Source of the DNA: Atopsyche davidsoni
Taxonomy: Eukaryota > Arthropoda > Insecta > Trichoptera > Hydrobiosidae
NCBI GenBank assembly: GCA_022113835.1
Contig: JAILWY010000028.1
Span: forward strand, 4,866,001-4,930,000
Direction: 5' to 3'
Length of the DNA stretch: 64,000 nucleotides
Below the pieces are notes generated by a model that ran no database searches, was not told the DNA's origin, and worked only from the letters and a program-made list of their open reading frames with translations. Below are positions 24,151-36,828 of this stretch, one piece after another (the first letter of the stretch is position 1; each line of letters begins with the position of its first letter). The translations under genes and the position numbers were made by a program.

Positions 24151-24324
24151 ATTTAACGGATCACTTTTAAATTATATATCTTGTAAGAGATAATAATTAA
24201 AATGAAATAACGCAAATATTATTTTGGTTTATTTATATCAAGTATCGGTAAATAAGTATAAAATTGAGTAGATAAGAGTGGTTCAGCGTCGAAAAGAGAA
24301 TTATTTCCGGTTTAAAACTATATT

Positions 24325-27149
24325 TCAGTGCCGGGGTAGAAAGCGAAGGAAGATGCCATCGCGCGCAGTCGGGGAGAGGGTCAGGGTCTGCCACTGCAGA
24401 GGCTCTTGTGTCTGCTCGCAACGCGCTACACGGAAACGCCGCAACACATGAATGATGGCCAGACGAGACTGCAGCATGCCATAACGCTCCCCTGAAAATA
24501 TCATACATTTATAACAAGTAAAGTCTCCTATTTGAATATTATGGTATCATAATTTTAAACAAATTTATTTTATTTACATCAATGTAATAAATGTTAGACA
24601 ACCTTTTCTGTAATGAATTTGTGAGCATTATTGAATTAATGAAAGAATAAAAAAACCTGTGCTTCCAATAAATTACGGCAGTCAAGTTAGTCAGTCGGTG
24701 TTTAGCTTTGAATATTACCAATGCATTTCCGGGGACCTTCTCCGAAGGCCAGAAAAGTGAAAGGTGTGATGGGTGTGTTTGGAGTCTTGCTGAAGCGCTC
24801 AGGTTTAAATGCCTCTGGCTCGGGGAAGTACTGTGGGTCGCTGTGAATGCCCATCAAGGGAATGTACACGAAGGTGCCCTTTTCGATGACCGTGTCGGAG
24901 TTCGGCACGTGGTAGGTGCGCGTGCACTCACGGTCCAGGAAGGGAAGCGGCGGGAACAGTCGCAGCGTCTCTAAACATTCAACATGACAATATTAGATGA
25001 AACTAATGTGCGGTATTAAATTAGAAATTGTCTCATTTCCCACTTACCAAAGACGCACATTTCAAGATATTCCATTTCCTGAAGTCCTTCATACGTGATC
25101 TCTCCGTTGTACTTAGCCAGAGTGCTGATGATCTCCGCAGTCAGCTTATCCTGAAAGTCACAATGTAGATAGTGATACGCCTCTTGTAAGAGTATCTTTT
25201 AGAATAATATATAATAATAGAATAATACTTGGAGCTCGGGATGCAGAGCAAGGAGGTAGAGCAGGAAGGACACCGTGGTGCTGGAAGACTCATTGCCGGC
25301 CGTGAAGAAAACTGCGACCTGCGCCACTAAACTGTCTCCACTGAATTCTGTATGAAAAATGAAACTTGTAACTTTTGACATTTATTTATCCGGGAACCGG
25401 TGTCATTTGAACACGAGTATCTTGACTATCGCTGACCGTAATGATTTAGTGAGCAAATAACAATTTTGAAACATACTTTTAAAGAGTTATATTAATGACT
25501 ATCAATTATCAATCTATTTGATATTTTTGACCGAAATTACTTGGTGGAATCCCATTATAATATTTTTAGTGTTGTTTCAACGTTAAATTTTTTGATGCGA
25601 CCAGTTTCACCGTCACGCTAGGTTTGCTTTGCTTGAAGACGCCAACCAAACATGTTAGCAAACAAAACCTACACTAAAGATTGCAAACTGGCATTGATTC
25701 TTCATTTACGTTTCAATTTCTGTGTTTTGTTATCGTCCAGATGATTGAATATTCAATAAAGTTAAGTTACCCGTGATTTGTAACAATAAATTTATGCACC
25801 CAGTAAAAATATTAAAATTACCAATATATTTATGGTACAATCAAGAAAAAATATACCAGGATGTTAGGAAGGTTAATATTTATATAAACTATACATATAG
25901 TTGAGAGCTAACTTAAATAGCATCGTTTAGAAATTTTCAGTCAAGCATAGAACAGATGTTATTGAATGATTTAAGAAAAACTCACTGATGGTGTCGTCCT
26001 CTTGGGTCTGATCCTTGAGGGCGATGAGGGTGCCGATGAGGTCATTCCGAGTTTCCTGGCTCTTTTCTCGGGCTTCTACTGTTCCCCAGAACACCTGCCG
26101 CAGCCAGTCTGCACACTCTTTCTCAAACACGCAGCTCCTGCATTTTACGCGTAAATGTTTTATATATTAACTTCTCAGTCCGTTCATATTTTGTGAAGCA
26201 AATATAGAAAATCAAATAAGTATTACCTGTAGATTTTTGCAAAAGACTGCATGAAGAAGATAGACATAAATTCAACGGCCCTGAAAAAGCGGAAGTCCAG
26301 CAGTTTTTTCCTGAAGATATTGAAGGGCGCTTTGTCATTAGCCAAAGTTCCAGCTTTGAGCCCGTATGCCGTGGTTGCTATGACATCCGTCGTGAACTTG
26401 GCAGCCGTCTCCTTCATCTCTACAGGGGAATCCCCGTGTCTCGCGATGCACTCCTCCAAGTCTTGCCCGATCTCGTTCATGAGTCCGAACATGGTCTTCA
26501 TCTTCGATGAGGAGAAGAGGTGGGTGAGTTTCATGCGCATATACTTCCAGTGGGGGTTCTTCCCGAAAAATAAGTTGTCAGATCCCAGAGAGTCGTAGTT
26601 CCTGTCAGCGTGGGTGGAGCGATCCGAAAAGTTCGCAAAATCCTTGACCAATATTAGTCTGGCTAACTCTGGAGACAGAATAATGAGAGCAGGACGTCGA
26701 AACACCCAGATGCCTGAAAGTAAGCATTCGATGCATATAATAAAAATTAAATTTAAAGATAATATTTACTTTGGGTTTTAGATAATAATTAGTATTTATT
26801 CTTAATTATATACTCAAATTTTACTAGGAAATATGAATGTTTACTTCAATCGTAAATAGGCGTGAGTTCGAATCCACAGTTTTAACAAATAGGACATATT
26901 TATCATTGATAGACCTGTGAGATCTGCAGTGGGAAAGCGCCGCTTGGCGGCGGCGTAGAGATCACGGAACATGCTGCCAATATCGGTACGCAGGAGAGCC
27001 CACGACCCAAAGTTTCCTACGATGGGCAGTGGCTTAAGGGCTGGCACTCGGCGAGCGTGCCAGTGCCCGAATGTCCATGTCAGGTATGCATAGAAGCCCG
27101 CCAGCGCGCCGCCTATCGCCAGGATGCAGTTCCAAAGTAGAAACTCCAT
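24325..27149 (-). CDS. Cytochrome P450, CYP3 clan (CYP6-like)
   Basis: Seven coding exons encode 504 aa: 26915-27149, 26227-26713, 25986-26137, 25229-25347, 25048-25150, 24719-24970 and 24325-24491. The ATG at 27149 opens an ER anchor ([20 protein letters not shown]), followed by a basic-proline hinge ending [10 protein letters not shown]. Helix C reads [19 protein letters not shown]. The I-helix oxygen-activation motif is [12 protein letters not shown]; helix K is ETLR followed by [12 protein letters not shown]; the PERF motif is present; and the heme loop is [10 protein letters not shown] with Cys as thiolate ligand, followed by [12 protein letters not shown]. The length and all key residues are intact, so it should be an active microsomal monooxygenase. 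Members of this clan often act on plant toxins and insecticides; the substrate here is unknown. The heme loop is split by the last intron after the codon for Ile plus one base. An upstream untranslated exon is likely (see 28418). Confidence 0.95.
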
Positions 27150-28417
27150 TTTGGACCTGAAAGTAAATGCATATATTATATAAAATTTTCCACGTTTAGA
27201 AGAATGAGTGCCATATTATCTCGAGGGGTCAAATGTTTCTTCGAAAATAAAACGATAAGTAAATACTTAAAAATACATTGTATGCATTATTTAGGAAAAG
27301 TCGTAATATTTGATAGCGGTGTGATAACGTTTAAATATGTAAAAGTTGTACCGAAGCCTGAAATTTAATTAAAATGACGCCTTCGTTAGGTTTATTAGTA
27401 AATCGATATATTTTTATATCGACATATTTATTAAATATTTAATAATAATCATTGGTAACCCAACAGATGCATATTTTTAAAGATAAATAATTTTTTAAAA
27501 TATTTTGTTTGTTATATGGTGAATGCCGATTGTATGACTTAAAAAATCAAGAGTTATAAAAATAAATACTATGTTGTAAAGACTAGATCAGGTACTAATT
27601 AATGATTAATTAGTGATATTTTTAATTATATAATAATATCTCGTTTTATATAACACAGTCATTAAGTAAACTATAATTTAGACATCGAATTTTTTTTGCA
27701 GGCATGTTATTATTAAACTTGTCAAAATTTAACAAGTGATATAGTTATCGTTTTTTATGTAAAAATGATTAATGATTGTGTCAAATTCTTGGGTTTTTAA
27801 TTGGTAAATTAAAAATAAATAATTATTAATTATAGAAGCGGTATAAATCTCTTATACCACTTCTACAATCGATACTAACGAGTATCTCACTCGTAGAACT
27901 ATTAATACGTTTATTTAGATACATAGAAAGAAAGTATAGAGAGAAATGAACTCAGGTATCGCTTGAAAATAAGGCTTCAACATCTTGAAGAGCACAACTT
28001 TTCAAAGAAAATTATTTATAAATAAATGGTATAAATCAGATATGAACATGAGCGTTTAATTTGATATCATGCATATGATTTACACGCTCGCGTTTTATTT
28101 TAATTTTTACCGTTTATTGTAAAGGCAGCTTATAATTATGCCGAGGCGATTTACTTGGCTATAAATACGGAGGCTTATTCCTTTATGAATCGAAGATTAA
28201 ACCGAGATTGGTAAATCCTTTTCATATAAAAGCTTTTCCAGATTGTTTACATGATCGTGAATCGGTACTAAGATTAATTAAAATTAGCAAGAAACTCTTC
28301 AACCCAGATCAGATGAAACTAAGCCGTGAATGAATCTGATGCACTAAAAATGCATCAAACGAGTTATATTTTTGATTACTTAATTGAGCAAAAATATGTA
28401 AAAGTAAAAAGACTTAC
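27150..28417. other. P450 5' UTR intron region
   Basis: A 5' UTR acceptor for the P450 lies at 27157-27158 on the minus strand (TTTCAG/GTCC). The rest is AT-rich with no recognised feature and is best read as the first intron, running up to the donor at 28417. Confidence 0.5.
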
Positions 28418-28530
28418 TCTGTACGGAGAAATTCCAACCCGCACCTCTGAATGTCCTCTTGTTACTGAATGCTAATGTTGATATGTTATTTAAATTAATA
28501 GTGATACCAGTTTGCCTTATCAGCTAATAA
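28418..28530 (-). promoter_or_regulatory. Likely untranslated first exon and promoter of the P450
   Basis: On the minus strand a strong donor, ACAGA/GTAAGTC, ends at 28418 and pairs with the acceptor just before the P450 start. An initiator-like ATTCAGTAAC lies near 28460-28470, and a GATA-factor motif (TGATAAGGC) near 28515. All are sequence-pattern inferences. Confidence 0.4.
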
Positions 28531-28751
28531 GTATAATGTCAAGACATTAAAATATCATATTGTCATCATTTACTTTGAGATATAATTCACGTAATTATAA
28601 TATTGATTTTAAATACAACACATTTTGGGAATAAATGATTATGTATAAGTTTCAAGGGTCAGAATCAAATGAGTATAAAGTTTTGTACAAAGATTTATAC
28701 AAAATATATATATAAGATTTCACATGGTCACTTTTATATATATATATATAT

Positions 28752-29180
28752 ATGCAAAAAGTGTATCGGGTGAATGTGAATAGTGACCGTTATTGCGATA
28801 TGCTGCGAAAATGTTTGTTGCAGAGTTGCAGGAGTTTCAAGGTTTCAACTCAAGACCGTGGCTCCAACAAGACGGGGCCACTTGCCATACATCCGATCAA
28901 TCAATTGAAGCTGTTAATGGATTATTCCCTAATAAGGTCATTTCACGTAGAGGTAACATCAACTGGCCCTCTTGACTATTTCGTATGATACCTGAAAAGT
29001 AGGGTTTATGAGAATAATCCGACGAACCTAACGGAATGAAACAAAACATCAGGTCAGAAATGGGGCAGCAATATCGAGGGCTATGTGTCAGCGTGTTATC
29101 AGCAATCTTCGTTCCAGATTAGAAGAGTGCCAGCAGCGTAACGGTCACCATTTGGATAACATCATCTTTTCGAAATAATT
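28752..29180 (+). mobile_element. Decayed mariner-family transposase fragment
   Basis: A first frame gives RVNVNSDRYCDMLRK. A shifted frame then gives FVAELQEFQGFNSRPWLQQD, GATCHTSDQSIEAVNGLF and SRRGNINWPS, and a third gives LDYFV. These match the catalytic-domain region of insect mariner transposases (second Asp in QQDGATCHT, third Asp in LDYF). Frameshifts and stops after that show it is inactive. Its 5' half and both terminal repeats were not found. A TA run precedes it. Confidence 0.8.
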
Positions 29181-30256
29181 TTCCATTTTGTATTCTTATA
29201 ATCAACAATAAAAAAAATACTTGATTACTAGTAGTTTTTGTTTTACTGAACTAACAAATACCCGATGCTCTCTTTGGACACACTGTATATGAATCAGTAG
29301 TGCTCGGCAACTAAATTACAAGGAAAGCCTGTATTTATAAGTTGTCAAAATGTAACGGCAGATGCCCACGTGTTTTATTTTACGCATGCAAATTCATTAA
29401 TGCAATAAAGAAATTTGAGCAAGACAAGCCTTTTGGACTTTCGTGATATAACTGAGATGAAGTCCGTTCTCATGAATTTGCAGCATATACTGAAGCACTA
29501 ATTATGGACCAAGGCTTATTAATTAAGAGGATTGAACCATGAAAAGGTCTTCGGAAGAGGATTCGGAGTTGTCGGTGCAACTTCTGACAAAGATTTCCAT
29601 GGATTATAATTTTATAGTGAATTTTCAGCGAGAAAACTATAACTTGAGTACGGCTGCATAAAACATGTTTAAAAGAAAAATAAATTAGTACAAAAGCACA
29701 TGAATAGTAAAATACAAATTTATTTCATAACAGTCACTTGATATATTAAAATAATAATATGATATTTTTGGCATAATCACACCATCGTAGAAAACTATAA
29801 TAAAATATTGGATTCTTTCAATAAAATAAACTATAAACATTAGTTAAAGGAATATCCGAGACAACTACTCCAAAACTATTTATCTTTATATAAATACTAG
29901 CTTAAGAAATATTCAAGATAATAATTGATAATCCAAAACTATCTGTCCTTTTAAACATTAATTCAAGAAATATTCAAAATAATAACTGATAGTCCAAGGC
30001 AACGTATTTATTTAATATTAATATATGTGTATTGGAAGTAAATCAAGAATAAGCGATTTGATGAGACATAATTTTTTAGAAGTCGGAACTGATGCAGTTC
30101 TTTCAATGCATCTTTTACTATATAAAAATAAAAATAAAAAATTGTGGAAAGTCATCTCTAATGATAGCAAAACCGATATTTAATTTAAATTTCTTAAAAT
30201 GATAAAAAAAAACACCCTGTGGTGGTTAAGTCATCAAAACGATGAAGTCAGTTGCA
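29181..30256. other. Intergenic with a short tandem repeat
   Basis: AT-rich sequence. Around 29840-30003 a block of about 62 bases ('agaaatattcaagataataa' plus 'gataatccaaaactat') is repeated roughly two and a half times with drift. No coding feature was recognised. Confidence 0.45.
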
Positions 30257-33200
30257 TTAATTCAATGGCATGCATTCAGCGTCCAGGCGGCGTGGCCAGT
30301 CCAGGTTAACGGAGATGACATCCAAGGCGAGGATGTCCAGGTCCCGGGTTAGGATGGAGCTCAGACTGGGGACGGTGCGTCCGAAATCTCCGTGCACAAA
30401 CTCCTTGATGTATGTACCTGCCTGCGTCTCCAGCTCCAGCAAGAACATGTTGGGTCGTCCTGGAATATTTAACACCGAATCATAGGATTAATGCTTACTT
30501 CAATGCTCTTTACTCCCGAGAACATTCAATTAGTCAAGGCATATAACGGCAAAAAAGACTAAAAGATGCAAAAGTGGTCACCTTGAACGGGGGCCGCAGT
30601 CATTTTCAAAATTTTTCTGTCTCTGACGAGAAGAGGTCTACGGTGAAGGACTCGCATGGGAGTCTTCTGTTGAATGATTACGGTGCCGTCCTCGCTGTTG
30701 CTGAAGGTGTTCATCAGCCGGAGGTCTTCTTCCGTCAGTGTGGCCGAAGCCTTCATTTCATTTTCTGTTAAAACTTTTTCTTTTGATTTGGGAAGTTTGA
30801 TGCAGAGCGCTCGGTATGTTTTCGATTTCGTTTCCTCGCCTTTCTTTAGAATTGTCAGCTCGTCTCTGAAAAAATTTAAGACGACATTTTGATATTTGTG
30901 AAGAAAATACAATTTGATGATTATTTAGAGTTTTAGGAAATTCAAACCTGGACACGAGTTGCAAGTCCGTAACGGCAACTAAACCGGGAGCAGCCATGGC
31001 GGCCTGCGCCTGCTGCAGTTGCTGCGGAGAAGGAGAGGCGCGCGGCTCTAGCACCTCTACGGCGAAGGGCCGGCCCCGCCCCAGGCAGCGCACGTCGACA
31101 TCCTCGCGCCCCGATGACAGGAACTTAAGCCGCGAGCTCGCCTCTTCCTGTGGGATGCTAATATGAACAAATCGATTAAGTATTCAATAGTGAAATATAT
31201 AAAAAATAATTGACTCGTTCAGCAATTCAAGCAAGCGATATGGATATTGGATAGATATTATATTTTTTCCATAAGATCCTCTCTCGGTTTGTAAGTGGAT
31301 TGGAAAAGAATGAAAAATATGAAGATTCATTCTTTTAACCTCTTGGCTGCAGATCGATGAACCGATCTATTTACTTGAGCAAAAGTTGATAGAATATTTT
31401 TATTAGGAAAACTTATTGATAAAATGAAATCCGGCAAAACCGGGCATATGATTTTTCTCCGAGATCATTATTATCGAAATGAATATCATCACAAGATAAT
31501 TATGAAGAATTAGTTTTGGGAAGCCATTTATTTGTGTACTTTGTTAAAATCTATCTTGCTTTGTAAAAATAATCAAAATAGTGCGTGTAATCTATCTAAT
31601 AACGAGTAAATTAAGATTGGCGCGTCGGCCGTGAGAGGGGAGGGGCAAGTCGTCTTATCTTATCTGCTCTTATCCATTATCTCTAGATAAGTATAAATAA
31701 TCAAATTTGGCATTAAAAAAAAAACAGGGTTCGCACTCGCAAGGCACACATCCGATGATTTTATAAATTTTTGTTTGTCTTCCGAGTTTCTTGCTACTTA
31801 TCTACTGAGCGACAGTCAAATACCAAATATCAAACCACTTTCTTCAAGTTAAACCGAAATGATAAAAATGTTTTAGTTATCAGAATAAAATGTTAAAAAT
31901 TGCTCACTTTTAATTAAATTCTAAGAGCCATATTTAAGTGCAATGAAGAATTGCGTATGATTAATTTTTTTTGTTCTTTTATCTTTTTTGGTGCCGTTAG
32001 TGCGTTGTTGTGAGCACCCTGAATATCTCTCTCACAAAATATCTCTCTCCGTACCTGGCAGCGTCACCTGGTGGTCGTTATCATCGGTTCACAATACAGT
32101 TCATAGAAAACAGTGTATTAATAATCAAGTCCGTAGAAACTTCACAATTAGTATGAAAAATATACCATGTGGACATAAAAGAGGGTATTGTGATAAACTA
32201 ACTATTCAGAAGTTATTAGATTGATTTTAAAACTGAATATTCAGCGCTAAAAATATATACGTTAATTATCAAAAGCAAATTTTTAAAAAACCTATGTCTA
32301 TTTCAAGGCATGTAAATCCGCGTTATCAGATTTTATACTATGTAAATATTCTGTGTTACTAAGTGATACCGATTTCAGATTATGACAATAATATGCATGA
32401 AGCGAAGATACTCCTACTTCTGACGGTGGCTCTGGTGTCGAGGAGCAGTCTAGCGGCTGACCTGCTGAGAGACAGCTGCGGCAATGTCAAGCTGGGAGAC
32501 AGTCTGCGCCACCTCGAGATCAGAGCCAACGTGACTTCTCAAGGCCGCATCATCCCGGACCACCAAGGCGACTTGTATTTCATTAACAAGGCCAAACCGT
32601 ACATCTTGAAATCGGGGAGAGAAACTCCCATTAAAATTAAAGGTCAGACGTTAATATTTAATATTGATTGCTACTAATCAAAGTTTTGAAATCAAGTGTT
32701 AGTTAGTTGGACGGACATGACCAATAATTGTGCGATTTACTTATTATATTAAAGTATCTTTTGTTCATATTTCAGCGACTGTTATGGATATTGGAACAGA
32801 TCCTCGGACACAAGAAATACTTTTCTCACACGGCGCTAAGCTTAGCGCTTTTACCAACGGAACATTCCATGAAATCAAGGTATTCATTTAGAACAATTTT
32901 ATTGAATAGGTAAATATAACTATTGAATACTTCGGGATGATGAGATAAACGTTGTACCTCGAAGGATTCCTCAAATAGGCGTGTTTTTACTATACACACT
33001 AAACATATAGTATTCATAAGCTCGGTGTGTTCGTAGGTCTCCGACGTTCCGATCTAAATACATTGCTTATATATAAGAGTAAGGTACTAAAATATTTTTT
33101 ATACTTCAGAATATTCGGATGCAAAGCTTCACAATGAGAGAAGACGGAGCCGTGTATTTCTCCGATGCAGAGAAGAATGTGTTTTTAGTGGATGCAGAGT

Positions 33201-36200
33201 CTCAAGAGCTGCAGAACGTGCCCGGTCTCTCGAAGGGTTCCCATTTAGAGCTGGTCAAGAACGGAGACGTGTACTTTGTGGACGAAGACGATTACGCCAG
33301 CGTACTTAAAAAAGAAGCCTTCTTCCCCAACAGAATATCAGGTGATTATGTACCTTCAAGACGAATAGCTCAATTTATCAATATATAAAAGCCAGGTTGA
33401 TGCATTTTGGCCGGCTCATAATATTTTTTGTAAATCGAATATGATTTACGGCTTTGCTTACTTTTTCAGGAATACCGCAGTCTTCCACAACACTTATCGT
33501 TGAGGATAAAACTACCAACATAGTTTATGTATGCACAAAAAAAGGTCTATTCATCATAAAAGACCAAAATTTAACTAACGCCGAATTATTGTTGGAATCC
33601 ATTCCTATTACCTCTTTGGGGTTCAACGAGAAAGGTGATATATACATGGGGATAAATAAAGAACTCATCCTGCTAACGGCGCCTAAAGACGAACTATGCT
33701 ACATGCCCGCCAATAAAGATCAATCGATTGTACCAGAACTACAACACGAAACGACAACAATACTTGAAGATCTTAGCACAGTAGAAACAGTAGTACCCGT
33801 AATTTATACGACATTAACAAACGCTATCACAACTATATCGAGTTCGACAGAACTGTCAAGCGAGTCAACGCTCGTTTCGTCTTCAATTGCCACAACTGCA
33901 TCAGTGCCCATAACCGTATCTTCAACGATAACGATACTCCCCGAAACAACGACGCAGGAAAATCAGATCGTAGCAGCCAGCTTCAATATATTCTGGATTC
34001 CATTGATAGTGGAAGCCGTCATTATACTAGCTCTAATAATAGTGATCATCTATATTTGCCGCAAGATGAGAAAGAATTTGGAATCTAACAAGAAGAAAGC
34101 TGAAGAAATTGAAATGATGAAATTTACTTTATAAGCGATTGGAAATTTTTTATACGAAGTGAAACATTGAAATTTGTGATACGGACATAATGTTTTAGTA
34201 AAAAATATATCTAAGGTAAAAATATTATGTGTGAAGAAATCGTTTTATATTTCCATATTTTTAAAATACACAATCAACGATAAATGACTTTTTTTATATT
34301 TCAAAGATAATTTCTTTTTCATATTCTACTAGACTTTTCGTGTAGATATTTTTTAATGAGATAAACAATTTTTTCATTCTAAAATATGGACAAGATTTCT
34401 ATAAAATTGCTGCATCATACTACACAGCAATCGTCAACTATTTTGAACAACTGGATAGTATAAATTTATGAGAAATTAGATCTATCTTTTATTATTATTA
34501 TACTGGTATAAAATACCTAAGAGCTAATGACACCACAATCCAAATAAGTACTCATTAAAATAAAAGTAAATAATTTTTCAACTTAAAATCTGTACTACCT
34601 ACATGAAACAAATGTACTAAAAATTTTCTGTATATTTTTCTATATATATATATATATATATATAGAAAAATATACATAATAATAATATATAATTTTTCTA
34701 TGGGAAAATATACTCACTAATCTCTGCTCTTGTATCAGAAAAAAATACTTACTTGAAAACTTTTGAAATAGGCTCGAAGAGAATGTCTTGCACCGAGGAT
34801 TCCATGATTCGTTTGCCATCCAACAGCCACGGCGTTTGAGATAGCTCACGAGAGAACTTTTGATATCTGCAAAATTATATAATTTATATAATTACAATAC
34901 TCTCTTATCAGGTTTTCATGTTCTAACCGATTTGAGGTCTGGTGGCTTCCTAGGTCACTTATTGGCGATAAATTATAGCTGTATTGGATGTCGGCTGACT
35001 TCTCTGTTACTTTAAGAATTGACTATGGAATACATGATATAATTATCAAAAAAGAGAGACCAAAACTGAACAAGGCGGCATGGATTTTTAGCATCTCCGA
35101 ATGAGCATGATTGTTACCAACCGTCCAGCTACGAAGACAGAGGTGTGGCTGCACTGGACACTGGCACACTCAGCAGGACACCGACCGGGCAGCGGAGGAG
35201 AGGGGAAATGGCGGCGAAAGTCAGTGTTGTCGAGTTCAGACAGCATGACTTCTATGCTCTTTTTAGTAAACAGCTCTCCATTAAACTTGCGGTGGGAACG
35301 CTCGCGTTCTGCAAACGTCTTCGGCAACATTGCGCGTAGTGTAGCCAGTTCCTGCGATAATAACATATAGGGTTGTTTAAAATATTATAATGATATCATT
35401 CATTTAAATAATAGTGGATATTATATAATTTTTTATAAGCATATTAAGCAGCTTCATAAATTCAAATTAGACTTTTATTTTGAGTTTAATTTTGGTACAT
35501 TTTTTGGAACCTTAACTCAATTTGGTATATGTCTATCCATGACAGACCGGTTTATTTTTCAATACTCCATATTCAAAGAGCAATTATGAAGAGCCAAACG
35601 GTTAGGAGATTACAATCATGATCGTAACCTACGAATAGCTTGAAGTCCTTAGAGAATATTAGAGAAGAATTCAGCAGCATATTACCTGTACATCGTGCTC
35701 ATACTGCATGAAGACCTGGATGAGGAAAGGACACACAGCTCCTGAGTCCATTGTCTTTTCTACAGCGGCAGCCATCTTGGGTCCAAATGACCATTTCCAC
35801 GCTTCCTTTAGTGACGTCACATTATCTAAACAACAAAAAAAAAATATTTATCTATAAAAACATTGTAAATATAAAAAAAATAAACTTTTAACTTTTTTAA
35901 TATTATTATAAACTGTAGAGTACATATTATAATTACATGAAAACTTAGAAGTTTCAATAAAAAAATATTTTCGTAATATTCTAAGATAGCAATGAGATAT
36001 TACGCAGTTAAATAAATATGGATTTGGTTATTCATTTTAACATGCTTTATCAGAACTCACTTGGTTTCCAGTTAGTGAATTCCTCTTGAAGATAGAGTTG
36101 AACGGAGTGCTCTCGTAGCAGCAGGCTCATGGGGAAGGACAAGGCGCAAGCAAATGTATTACTTACATACCTACAAATTCAGATACTTATTATTGAATGT

Positions 36201-36828
36201 TCATGGATTTTTTTGTATTATTTCAGAAATATACCTATCTGATTTGCAAATGAAACTCACCCGCTATCGTTTACTGTTGAGATGACTTTAGAAAGGACAG
36301 GGGTCCAGAATTGCGGCTGCAACAAGCCCAGGCAGCATGAACAACTGACGAGGCGTGCCCTCTTCCTCATAGGCTCCTCACTATCAATGGATACATCAGC
36401 CGATTCACAGACATCTGCTTGACCTTCTTCAATAAGCTTCAACTATATATAAAAAAAAAAATCATGGTTTATTCGTTTAAATAATTCATTATCATTTCGT
36501 AACTTATTAATGTGCGTTAGAAACAAAAACGTAACCCTCAATTTTTGGAAAACTACTATATAGTAAAAATATATTATTTCATATTTCAAATACGATAAAA
36601 CTAATAGAATTGGAGCCCAAAATTTAGGGAAAAATATCTTTTAATATTCGGAAGGCTAAATTATAAATATGTTTTGAAGCAATGCTAATAAAAACATAAC
36701 CTTACTTTTGTAAAATAAGCATCCACATCTGAATAGAATTCGTAGTTTTTTGATCCTAAGTGTCTGAGAATACAAATATTACAACAATCAATTTTCTTGA
36801 GAGCGCTGTAAATTTCACGTTCACTCAT
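30257..36828 (-). CDS. Pus10: tRNA pseudouridine synthase Pus10
   Basis: Nine coding exons encode 531 aa, close to the ~530 aa of the family: 36706-36828, 36261-36442, 36061-36170, 35686-35825, 35122-35351, 34753-34866, 30948-31157, 30582-30865 and 30257-30459. The N-terminal part carries the paired cysteines of the Pus10 accessory domain (CCNIC near residue 15 and SCSCCLGLLQPQFW). The catalytic part has SQTPWLLDGKR and SSGREDVDVRCLGRGRPFA, which holds the catalytic Asp. QKTPMRVLHRRPLLVRDRK, AGTYIKEFVHGDFGRT and a final LDVISVNLDWP follow. Pus10 makes pseudouridine in the T-loop of tRNAs. The acceptor of exon 7 was set at 31157 (TATTAG/CATCCC), because the nearby CACAG would break the frame. 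Its 3.6-kb intron 6 contains a complete gene on the opposite strand (32393-34134). Confidence 0.94.
31648..31700 (+). promoter_or_regulatory. GATA-motif cluster next to a TATA-like box
   Basis: Within about 50 bases the plus strand reads CTTATCTTATCTGCTCTTATCC, then TTATCTCTAGATAAG, then TATAAATA. That is at least five GATA-factor sites (TTATC or GATAA) directly upstream of a TATA-like box. The nested membrane-protein gene starts coding at 32393 on this strand, so this is a reasonable promoter candidate for it. The intervening untranslated exon was not resolved. Confidence 0.4.
32393..34134 (+). CDS. Type I membrane protein with beta-propeller-like ectodomain (copy 2, nested)
   Basis: Four coding exons encode 416 aa: 32393-32642, 32776-32879, 33110-33341 and 33470-34134. 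The ATG at 32393 follows an acceptor at 32377-32378 and opens a signal peptide (MHEAKILLLLTVALVSRSSL). Blade-like repeats are visible: IIPDHQGDLYFINKAKPY, FTMREDGAVYFSDAEKNVFL, LVKNGDVYFVDEDD, VYVCTKKGLFII and LGFNEKGDIYMGINKEL. A Cys, a ~70-residue Ser/Thr-rich stalk (probably O-glycosylated), one TM helix (WIPLIVEAVIILALIIVIIYI) and a short Lys/Glu-rich tail follow. The order of parts and the intron phases equal those of the gene at 19564-21863; the third exon is 232 bases in both. It lies wholly inside Pus10 intron 6, on the other strand. Function is unknown. Confidence 0.87.
34630..34676. repeat. TA-repeat hairpin
   Basis: A run of about eleven TA units is flanked by inverted 'tatatttttc' and 'gaaaaatata', so the whole stretch can fold on itself. 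It sits in Pus10 intron 6, just before exon 6. Confidence 0.8.

Noticed and set aside
26855..26880. Box B-like 'gagttcgaatccac' near P450 exon 1
   Set aside because: No box A at the right distance and no tRNA fold; probably chance or a tiny SINE scrap.
35101..35370. Plus-strand open frames opposite Pus10 exon 5
   Set aside because: Antisense shadows of a conserved Pus10 exon.
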